Shown here: in pieces, positions 33,614-40,496 of the stretch
Numbering within the stretch: the first letter of the stretch is position 1
Layout: every line of letters starts with the position of its first letter
Assembly (NCBI GenBank): GCA_038243605.1
Contig: JBBSQX010000005.1
Span: 1-64,000, forward strand
Direction of reading: 5' to 3'
Length of the DNA stretch: 64,000 nucleotides
Origin: Terrimesophilobacter sp038243605
GTDB taxonomy: Bacteria > Actinomycetota > Actinomycetes > Actinomycetales > Microbacteriaceae
Position numbers and translations under genes: made by a program
Notes under the pieces: model-generated
The model's input: the letters and a program-made list of their open reading frames with translations, nothing else
Databases searched by the model: none
Told to the model about the DNA's origin: nothing

Positions 33614-34606
33614 TTAGAGCTGTTCGCTGACACCCAGTGGCACGGGAGTGGAGGAAACGATGCGGCGAATGATGTCGGCAACGCTGGTCGATTGAAACAC
33701 AGACCCAGAGCCCGCCACCCGCGATGCAGCAATGAGCCTGTGCCCCAACACCGCAACCGCGAGGTCATCAATATCGTCGGGGAGCACAAACTCGCGACCG
33801 TCCAGTACGGCCCAGGCTTTAGCAGCGCGCACCAAATGAAGCGTTGCTCGCGGGCTCGCGCCGAGGCGAAGCTCGCTGTCACGGCGGGTTTCTTGCGCAA
33901 TACTCACGGCATACCTTTCGACTGCCTCTGAGACAAAGACGCCGCGAACGAGCGAAATCATCTGGGTCAACTGATCGAGTGACACGACCGGCATTATCGC
34001 GTCGAGCGGGCTCGCAACTTCCCGTGCGCGCAGCATGGTGAGCTCGGCAGCGTCATCCGGATACCCCATAGAGATTCTCATCATGAAGCGATCACGTTGC
34101 GCTTCAGGTAGCGGATACGTTCCCTCCATTTCTGCCGGATTCTGGGTGGCAACGACGGTGAACGGGCGAGCGAGCGGATGCGTGGTTCCGTCGACGCTCA
34201 CCTGGCCCTCTTCCATGCTTTCCAACAGCGCGGATTGCGTCTTAGGGCTCGCCCTGTTGATTTCGTCGCCGATCACAATGTTTGCGAACACCGGGCCAGG
34301 CTTGAACGTGAAAGCACCGCTGCTTTGCTCGTACACTGACACGCCGGTGATGTCGGAAGGCAACAAATCTGGGGTGAACTGAATACGGTTCACCGTGCAA
34401 TCGATTGACTTTGCGAGAGCCTTGGCGAGCATCGTTTTGCCAACACCTGGCACGTCTTCAATGAGTAGGTGACCTTCCGCGAGCACCGTTGCCAGAGCCA
34501 ACCCAACCGCATCATGCTTTCCATCAATTACCGTCTCGACGCTTCGAATGATGTCGCGACTACGCGCGTGAACATCACCGAGCCCTGCCACGCTTGTTTC
34601 TGTCAC
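33614..34606 (-). CDS. MoxR family AAA+ ATPase
   Basis: A 330-residue ATPase from GTG 34606 with GAGG seven bases upstream. Walker A reads EDVPGVGKTML, Walker B IVIGDEINRASPKTQSALLESMEE, and sensor 1 TQNPAEMEGTYPLPEAQRDRF. The C-terminal lid domain follows. In-frame sequence further upstream does not match the family. MoxR proteins remodel client proteins, often together with DUF58/VWA partners, as encoded next door. It is divergent from the DUF2207 gene. Confidence 0.94.
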   Translation of the reverse strand: MTETSVAGLGDVHARSRDIIRSVETVIDGKHDAVGLALATVLAEGHLLIEDVPGVGKTMLAKALAKSIDCTVNRIQFTPDLLPSDITGVSVYEQSSGAFTFKPGPVFANIVIGDEINRASPKTQSALLESMEEGQVSVDGTTHPLARPFTVVATQNPAEMEGTYPLPEAQRDRFMMRISMGYPDDAAELTMLRAREVASPLDAIMPVVSLDQLTQMISLVRGVFVSEAVERYAVSIAQETRRDSELRLGASPRATLHLVRAAKAWAVLDGREFVLPDDIDDLAVAVLGHRLIAASRVAGSGSVFQSTSVADIIRRIVSSTPVPLGVSEQL

Positions 34607-34665
34607 TGGCCACCTCGTTGTTCCGCTGTGTCTCACACGTGTCTCCAGTGTGTCATTACCGTGGC

Positions 34666-34692
34666 ACACAGTGCTGCAAAGCTTCACTGTGT
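34666..34692. promoter_or_regulatory. Inverted repeat ACACAGTG-N11-CACTGTGT in the MoxR/DUF2207 promoter region
   Basis: Eight-base arms are exact complements. A second nested pair, GTGCTGC (34671-34677) and GCAGCAC, overlaps it, and further (C/A)(T/G)GTGTC copies lie to the left. The 144-bp divergent gap makes this a plausible regulator site for both genes. Confidence 0.45.
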
Positions 34693-34750
34693 CGCAGCAC
34701 AGCGCATACGGTCAACAAACAAGACCGATGATTCTCGCTACTCTTTGAAG

Positions 34751-36574
34751 ATGCGCTTTCGGCACGCCGCACACATTTTCTTAGTCAGCCTCGCCTTCGT
34801 ACTGCCCGCCTCGGTGGTGGGCCTCTCGGCAAGCTCTGCCACGGCCGATACGAGCAATTTCACGTTCACGTCTATGACGAGCGATTTCTACCTAGGGCAG
34901 GATGCCGACGTCAATGCAACCCTGCGCACCGTGGAGACTCTGATGGCGGTCTTTCCTGACTACGACCAGAACCACGGCATTGAGCGCGCTATCCCCCTCA
35001 CGTACGACGACGTTCGCCTTGATGTGGAGATCATCGGAGTGACTGATGAGAACGGCGTTTCTCTTCCGTTCTCGCGCACCGATGATGGTGGGTTCGCCAT
35101 CGTGCGTATCGGCAGTGCCGCCTCGTTCGAACACGGCAGCGTGACGTACCGCATCGAGTACACGCAGCGAAACGTTGTGCGTGCGTTCGCCGACACAAAA
35201 TCTGACGAGTTTTATTGGGATGTGAACGGCACCGGATGGAGCCAACCGTTCGGCACCATTTCCGCCACCGTGCACCTCGCGAATGGCCTCGCTGGCTCTC
35301 TCACCGGAAATGTTGCGTGTTATCAGGGCTACCAGGGCAGCACTGACCGCTGTGAGATCGCGCGGACTGGCGACACGATTACTGCGCAGGCTGCGGATCT
35401 TCTGCCCAACCAAAACATGAGCATCGCCATCGGGTTCGCCCCATCAACGTTCGCTGTTCCGCCAGACCCCGGTAAGCACTGGGCATTCGCAATACTGCCG
35501 TGGGTGCTTCTGGCGCTCACTGTCCTCGCCCTGCTCTTCATCCTCGGGGTGCGCATATTCGTCTGGAAGGATGCGAAGGGGCGCGGCATCATCATCCCGC
35601 AGTACACCCCTCCGAAGAACGCTTACCCGATGCTCGCGGCCGAACTTCTGGGCCGCCCAAATGCTGCACTGCCGGCCCAGATCGTGCGCTTCGCTGTCGC
35701 TAAAATGTTGGCGCTCAGGGAGCATCCGGAGAAGTCCAAGGATGAACGGTACGAGCTCGAGCTACTCGCCGGCTGGCCCACCGTACCGAAGGACGAGGAA
35801 TGGGTACTTACGAGTCTTTTTAGCATTGTCACCATCGGAGAAACCGTCACCCTGAATCCTCGAGACGTCAAACTGGGTGACCGAATGGCGAAGCAGAAGA
35901 CGCACACGCTCAATGAGGTGGTGTCACGAGGTTGGCGCACGCAGCCCGTCACCAGCATCCCCCGTATTGTGCGCTGGTCAACTTTTGCGATTGCGCTGGC
36001 CGCCATCACTCTCAGAGTTGTGTCTATCTGGGTCGGCGTTGACCCTCCTGGCATCGCGATTGCTGTCTTCTGGTGCATCGTCGGATGGATAGTCGTGTCG
36101 TTAATCGCAAGTCCGCCACGTCTCATGACGGAGGAGGGCGCAGAAATGCGCGACTACCTCTACGGTATTCGTGACTACATTGCCCTTGCCGAAGCCGACC
36201 GCATTCGCGTGCTGCAAGCACCAGGAACGGCGGAGCGTATTGATATTCGCGACACCTCAGCGGTCATCAAGCTGTACGAAAAGCTCCTGCCCTATGCCAT
36301 GATTTTTGGCATCGAGAAGGAGTGGATTACCGAACTCGGGCGCCACTACAGCGAAACGGAACAACCAACCTGGTACACCGGTGGTAGCGACATTGTGGCC
36401 GTGAGCTATTTCAGCTCGACGTTCTCTGGCACACATTTTGCGACCACACCACCACCCACCACGAGCGGCTCCTCCTGGAGCTCATCTGGTGGTGGCGGGA
36501 GTTTCTCTGGCGGATCGAGCGGCGGAGGTTTCTCCGGTGGAGGGGGTGGCGGAGGCGGCGGAGGCGGCTGGTAA
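34751..36574 (+). CDS. DUF2207 domain membrane protein with Gly-rich tail
   Basis: A 607-residue protein from ATG 34751. A signal peptide (cleavage near SATADTSN) is followed by an exported domain of about 210 residues (DUF2207), one membrane segment around 240-265, a cytoplasmic domain, two more membrane segments around 415-455, and a Ser/Gly-rich C-terminus ending in 11 glycines and Trp. This layout, including the Gly tail, is typical of the DUF2207 family, whose function is unknown. The last 93 bases overlap the convergent cofE gene. Placing it beside MoxR-DUF58-transglutaminase suggests an envelope role. Confidence 0.88.
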   Translation: MRFRHAAHIFLVSLAFVLPASVVGLSASSATADTSNFTFTSMTSDFYLGQDADVNATLRTVETLMAVFPDYDQNHGIERAIPLTYDDVRLDVEIIGVTDENGVSLPFSRTDDGGFAIVRIGSAASFEHGSVTYRIEYTQRNVVRAFADTKSDEFYWDVNGTGWSQPFGTISATVHLANGLAGSLTGNVACYQGYQGSTDRCEIARTGDTITAQAADLLPNQNMSIAIGFAPSTFAVPPDPGKHWAFAILPWVLLALTVLALLFILGVRIFVWKDAKGRGIIIPQYTPPKNAYPMLAAELLGRPNAALPAQIVRFAVAKMLALREHPEKSKDERYELELLAGWPTVPKDEEWVLTSLFSIVTIGETVTLNPRDVKLGDRMAKQKTHTLNEVVSRGWRTQPVTSIPRIVRWSTFAIALAAITLRVVSIWVGVDPPGIAIAVFWCIVGWIVVSLIASPPRLMTEEGAEMRDYLYGIRDYIALAEADRIRVLQAPGTAERIDIRDTSAVIKLYEKLLPYAMIFGIEKEWITELGRHYSETEQPTWYTGGSDIVAVSYFSSTFSGTHFATTPPPTTSGSSWSSSGGGGSFSGGSSGGGFSGGGGGGGGGGGW

Positions 36575-37393
36575 ATCGCCCTCGCTCAGACCCTCATTCT
36601 GCGTAGCGCTGCGCCCCTGAACTGCACCACTTTCGCGACCCGCCGCGAAGCCCTGCAGGTATGCCTCTTCGGAGCCAAGCCGAAACAGGTCTTCAGCGGA
36701 TGGCCGAACAATTGTGCGCGCGCCAGGCTCATCCAGGTCTGCGACGAGGCGGCCCTGCCCGCGCACCACCGCCACCGGCATTCCCGTGGCCTTGCCTTTG
36801 ACAAGATCGGCCGCTCCCGCCAATTGGTCGGCAACGGCAACAATCGTTGCCTCCAGACGTTGTCCACCCGCATCGGTCGTACCGCGAAGGTCATCGAGCA
36901 CCCGCAGGCCTGCCGCGCCGATCGCGATGTCGGTTTGCCCCAACCGCCACGCGCGACCAAGAGTGTCAGAGATGACAACCCCCACGCGCACCCCGTTCTT
37001 CAGGCGAAGCGCTGCGCAGATCGCGCGTGCAGAAGCATCCGGGTCAACGGGCAAAAGCAGCACGGTGCCATCAGGCGTGTTGCTCGAATCAACGCCCGCC
37101 GCCGCCAGAACAAGGCCAAGCCGATTCTCGACGATGCGCGTGAGACCGTGTGCGTGCGCGCGAGTGGCAACAACGCGCACGGTCTCGGCGGTGATGGCAT
37201 CCTCACGATCCGTTGCCGCAACCTGGCGCCCCTCCGCCTTGGAAACAATCTTGCTCGTGACCACGACAATGTCGCCGTCTTCGAGCGGCCCCACCGCGTC
37301 GACGATGATGCCGGGCAGGTCATCGCCCGCCACGATCTCGGGGATGCCGCCGACCGCCCACACGCTCAAATCTGCTCCTGTTGCTGCGCTCAT
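36482..37393 (-). CDS. cofE: Coenzyme F420-0:L-glutamate ligase
   Basis: CofE adds glutamate residues to F420-0 in a GTP-dependent reaction. The 303-residue protein shows the family N-terminus (LPGIIVDAVGPLEDGDIVVVTSKIVSKAEGR) and the core VVISDTLGRAWRLGQTDIAIGAAG. The catalytic core ends near residue 250. About 50 low-complexity residues (Ser/Ala/Thr-rich) follow, encoded antisense to the Gly-rich end of DUF2207. The start overlaps the stop of the upstream LLM gene by four bases. No other F420 biosynthesis gene (cofC, cofD, cofG, cofH) is in the window, fitting import of F420-0. Confidence 0.93.
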   Translation of the reverse strand: MSAATGADLSVWAVGGIPEIVAGDDLPGIIVDAVGPLEDGDIVVVTSKIVSKAEGRQVAATDREDAITAETVRVVATRAHAHGLTRIVENRLGLVLAAAGVDSSNTPDGTVLLLPVDPDASARAICAALRLKNGVRVGVVISDTLGRAWRLGQTDIAIGAAGLRVLDDLRGTTDAGGQRLEATIVAVADQLAGAADLVKGKATGMPVAVVRGQGRLVADLDEPGARTIVRPSAEDLFRLGSEEAYLQGFAAGRESGAVQGRSATQNEGLSEGDLPAASAASATPSTGETSAARSARETPATTR

Positions 37394-38388
37394 CGCACGA
37401 GCCCCGGAAGCACATCTCGAGAGAACACGTCAATCCATTCCTGTTGGTTTCTGCCGACATTGTGCAGGTAAATTCGGTCAAACCCGAGGTCGAGGTAGCG
37501 CTGGATCGACGCCCTATGAACGTCAGGGTCAGCGCAGACCACCATGCGCCCCTCAAAGTCTTCTGGCCGCACAAGTCGGGCGAGCTGTTCGAACTCGAAC
37601 GGCGAGCGGATGTCAGAGCGCGGAAACCGCAGGCCGCCGTTCGGCCATTCCTTCATCGCGTGTGCCATCGCCTGCTCGTCAGTCTCAGCCCAACTCATGT
37701 GCAGGCGCAGCACGCGGGTGGGGTGAGCGCGACCGGCCTCATTCGCGCCCTCATCGAGCCTCGAGAACAGCGCAGGAATCTTGTCAATGGGGGCGCCGTC
37801 AACGACGATGCCGTCTACCGTGCGTCCGGCGCGCTTCGCCGTCACGGGGCCAGAGGTAGCGACGAGAATTTCGGGAGCCGCGGTCGGCATCGTCCACAGG
37901 CGCGTGGATTCGAGGGTGAAGTACTGCCCAGTGTGTTTGGTATCGCGGCCAGCGATGGATGCCGTGAACAGTTTGTGAATGACGTCGACGGCCTCGAACA
38001 TGCGGTTGATGCGCTCGGCGGTCTCAGGCCAGTAGCCGCCCGCAACGTGCTCATCGATGGCCTCGCCAGAACCGATGCTGAGCCAGTGTCTACCGGGGTA
38101 GAGCGCGGCCAGAGTAGCACTCGCCTGCGCGACCATCGCCGGATGCCAACGGTAGCCTGGAACTGTCATTCCGGTGCCGAGATCGTGCGTGGTCACCTGC
38201 CCGATGGCACCGAGAACGGGCCAGACGAAAGCGGCATTGCCTTGGTTCGGCACCCACGGCTGAAAGCGGTCCGCCGCCATGACGCCTTGAAACCCAGCAC
38301 GTTCTGCGGAGGCCGCAAGCGCCACAATATCGGCGGGAGCGAGTTGCTCGAGCGGGGCGGCGAACCCAATGTGGGCTGAGGTGGTCAC
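37390..38388 (-). CDS. LLM class F420-dependent oxidoreductase (G6PDH-family related)
   Basis: Luciferase-like enzyme of 332 residues from GTG 38388 (VTTSAHIGFAAPLEQLAP). LLM features include ADRFQPWVPNQGNAAFVWPVLGAIG, a short version of the Fgd SDHFQPW motif, and SIGSGEAIDEHVAGGYWPE. It is related to, but clearly different from, the true Fgd encoded nearby, and its substrate is unknown. Coupling to cofE by a four-base overlap strongly suggests F420 rather than FMN as cofactor. Upstream in-frame sequence is Arg-rich and unlike the family. Confidence 0.87.
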   Translation of the reverse strand: MTTSAHIGFAAPLEQLAPADIVALAASAERAGFQGVMAADRFQPWVPNQGNAAFVWPVLGAIGQVTTHDLGTGMTVPGYRWHPAMVAQASATLAALYPGRHWLSIGSGEAIDEHVAGGYWPETAERINRMFEAVDVIHKLFTASIAGRDTKHTGQYFTLESTRLWTMPTAAPEILVATSGPVTAKRAGRTVDGIVVDGAPIDKIPALFSRLDEGANEAGRAHPTRVLRLHMSWAETDEQAMAHAMKEWPNGGLRFPRSDIRSPFEFEQLARLVRPEDFEGRMVVCADPDVHRASIQRYLDLGFDRIYLHNVGRNQQEWIDVFSRDVLPGLVR

Positions 38389-38443
38389 AAGTCTATTGTC
38401 GCGGATTGCGGCAGCGGGCGGGCACCGTGGTCGGGCAACCCGG

Positions 38444-38836
38444 TCAGGACTTCGAGCCCTTCTCACGCCGCTTCTCCTCGAGTTCGGCCTCAAGGTCTCG
38501 AATGCGCTCAGAGCGCTCATGCGCCGCGATCTCGCGCTCCAGCGCGGCGAGCTCCGTTGCTGTGTCCCGTGGGCCAAGCGGAATGCCGCTATCGCGCGGG
38601 CTGCTGGCTTCTCTCCTCATTCCACCACGGCCGGGTGCACGGGGCACGCCGCTGGGTTCCGGATACGTTCTGCCTAGCACGAACCACAAAACCGAACCAA
38701 TAAGTGGAAGCAGAATTACCAGAATAAGCCAGAGGCCTTTGCCCAAAGATCTCACTCTGGATGAGTCAAGAAGGATGATGTCAACGAGCGCCCCGACCAT
38801 CAGCCCGATCGTCAGCGCAGAGAAAATTACCGCCAT
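38444..38836 (-). CDS. Small membrane protein with PLDc_N (cardiolipin synthase N-terminal-like) domain
   Basis: A 130-residue protein with two N-terminal hydrophobic segments (about 4-22 and 34-52) separated by a short loop with DSSRVRSLGKGLW, the PLDc_N arrangement. A charged, Glu/Arg-rich coil follows (about 90-130). Such proteins are common in actinobacteria and their function is unknown. It starts nine bases beyond the fgd stop, so it belongs to the fgd-LLM-cofE transcription unit. Confidence 0.8.
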   Translation of the reverse strand: MAVIFSALTIGLMVGALVDIILLDSSRVRSLGKGLWLILVILLPLIGSVLWFVLGRTYPEPSGVPRAPGRGGMRREASSPRDSGIPLGPRDTATELAALEREIAAHERSERIRDLEAELEEKRREKGSKS

Positions 38837-38845
38837 GACTGTTAC

Positions 38846-39862
38846 CTAGCCGCGCAGCCGTGGAGCAATGTCACGTTCGAACAGTTCAAGGAACCGGCCC
38901 TGATCTGCTCGCGGGTCGTGGAACACGAGGTGGTTTAGGCCGGCATCGATGTACTGACGTATGTCGGCGACAACGGCATCGGGGTCGGAGCCCACGATCC
39001 AGCGTGAGGCGATCTGCTCGATCGGCAGGGCATCCGCCGCGGCTTCCATCTCTATCGGGTCGGTGATGTCGTGCTTCTGCTCTTTGCTGAGCGCCAGTGG
39101 TGCCCAGAAGCGCGTGTTCTCGAGTGCGGCGACCGGATCGGGGTCGTACGAAAGCTTGATCTCGATCATGCGGTCGATGCTGTGGGCATCTCGCTCGTTC
39201 GCCGCCGCGCCCTCGGCCACGGCAGGAAGCAACTCGTCGGTGTAAAGCCCCATGCCCTTGCCGGAGGTACAGATGAAACCGTCACCTTCGCGGCCCGCAT
39301 ACCGAGCAACCATGGGACCACCTGCAGCAATGTAGACGGGAATCGGGGTGTCTGGCCGGTCATAAATCGACGCGCCATGCGTGGAATAATACTCGCCATC
39401 GAAGTCGACACGATCTTCTGTCCACAGCTGGCGCATGAGGCGCACCGATTCACGCAGTCGCGCAAACCGCTCCTTGAATTCGGGCCACTCCTGCTCGCCT
39501 GCACCACGGAATCCGGTCGCAATCTCGTTGAGCGCTTCACCGCTACCGACTCCGAGGATGATTCGGCCCGGGTAAAGGCAGCCCATCGTGGCGAATGCTT
39601 GGGCGATCACGGCCGGGTTGTATCGAAACGTCGGCGTCATCACCGAGGTGCCGATACGAATCGTGCTCGTGCGCTCACCGACGGCCGCCATCCACGCCAG
39701 CGAGAACGGCGCATGGCCTCCCTCGTGCCGCCACGGCTGAAAGTGATCACTCACCGTCACCGTTTCGAAGCCGTGAGCCTCAGCCGCCACCGCATACTCA
39801 ACCAGGGCCCTGGGGGCGAACTGCTCTGCGGAGGCCTTGTAGCCAAGAATGAGGGGCAGCAT
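38846..39862 (-). CDS. fgd: F420-dependent glucose-6-phosphate dehydrogenase
   Basis: Fgd oxidises glucose-6-phosphate and reduces F420 to F420H2. The 338-residue protein from ATG 39862 aligns by eye with mycobacterial FGD1 over its length: GYKASAEQFAPR, VSDHFQPWRHEGGHAPFSL, YNPAVIAQAFATMGCLYPGR and GEALNEIATG. With this start His40, Trp44 and Glu109, the FGD1 active-site residues, fall at the same numbers. A small insertion (AGEQE, about 121-125) precedes WPEFKERF. It begins two bases after the coaD stop. It would supply F420H2 to the LLM enzymes. Confidence 0.95.
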   Translation of the reverse strand: MLPLILGYKASAEQFAPRALVEYAVAAEAHGFETVTVSDHFQPWRHEGGHAPFSLAWMAAVGERTSTIRIGTSVMTPTFRYNPAVIAQAFATMGCLYPGRIILGVGSGEALNEIATGFRGAGEQEWPEFKERFARLRESVRLMRQLWTEDRVDFDGEYYSTHGASIYDRPDTPIPVYIAAGGPMVARYAGREGDGFICTSGKGMGLYTDELLPAVAEGAAANERDAHSIDRMIEIKLSYDPDPVAALENTRFWAPLALSKEQKHDITDPIEMEAAADALPIEQIASRWIVGSDPDAVVADIRQYIDAGLNHLVFHDPRADQGRFLELFERDIAPRLRG

Positions 39863-39864
39863 GG

Positions 39865-40362
39865 TCAACTCTCTGGTCGTGGTGTTTGAAGGTAGTCAGA
39901 AACAGCTTTGGGAACGTACGGGCTCACGTCGCCGCCCAGAGCCGCAACCTGGCGCACGAGGGAACTTGAGACGTGCGCGTGCGCGGGGTCTGGCAGAAGA
40001 AAAATCGTTTCAACACCGGCGAGGTTTCGGTTGATGATCGCCATCGGCGTCTCGTAGGCCACATCCACTTGCGAACGAACACCCTTCACGAGCACGCTTG
40101 CTCCCACATCTGTGCAGTAGTCGACGAGCAGTCCGACACTCCACGACATGACCTTGATATTGTCTGGCAAACCGGCATCCGCGATCGCCTTTTCAATGAG
40201 AGCCACACGTTGGGCAACAGGCAAAAGCGCGGTCTTATCTGGGTTGTGCACGACAAGAACGTGCAATTCGTCGAACAGGCCAGCAGCACGATCGATCACG
40301 TCAAGGTGACCAAGCGTGATGGGGTCAAACGACCCAGGAACGACGGCGATCCGGTGCATCAT
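39865..40362 (-). CDS. coaD: Phosphopantetheine adenylyltransferase
   Basis: Fourth-to-last step of the pantetheine-to-CoA path: 4'-phosphopantetheine plus ATP to dephospho-CoA. The protein is 165 residues (164 if the second Met is used), with the nucleotidyltransferase motif TLGH (16-19) and the C-terminal VSSSLVR switch region. From memory coaD is normally upstream of DUF177-rpmF-rnc. Here fgd and the accessory block have taken that position. Confidence 0.96.
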   Translation of the reverse strand: MMHRIAVVPGSFDPITLGHLDVIDRAAGLFDELHVLVVHNPDKTALLPVAQRVALIEKAIADAGLPDNIKVMSWSVGLLVDYCTDVGASVLVKGVRSQVDVAYETPMAIINRNLAGVETIFLLPDPAHAHVSSSLVRQVAALGGDVSPYVPKAVSDYLQTPRPES

Positions 40363-40381
40363 CTAACCCTATCGTTGGTTG

Positions 40382-40489
40382 CTTTCATCATTCAGGAGTT
40401 GATATAGCTGGAGCGAAGAATTGGGCTCCAATGGGGGCTGAACGTCACCTCCAGTCTCATTTACACCACACACTCCTGAATGATGAAAG
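40382..40489. repeat. 108-bp element bounded by perfect 18-bp inverted repeats
   Basis: CTTTCATCATTCAGGAGT (40382-40399) and ACTCCTGAATGATGAAAG (40472-40489) are exact reverse complements. Inside lie CTGGAG/CTCCAG (40408-40413 with 40449-40454) and ATTGG-GCT-CCAAT (40420-40432), so the strand could fold into one long nested hairpin. It fills the gap between coaD and recG. There is no obvious target duplication and no coding capacity. It could be a MITE-like element, a bidirectional terminator or a structured RNA. Confidence 0.75.
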
Positions 40490-40496
40490 TCGATGG

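Noticed and set aside
36714..37859. A 381-codon frame opposite cofE and the LLM gene
   Set aside because: The composition is Ser/Arg/Pro-rich and mirrors the real minus-strand genes; no recognisable domain.
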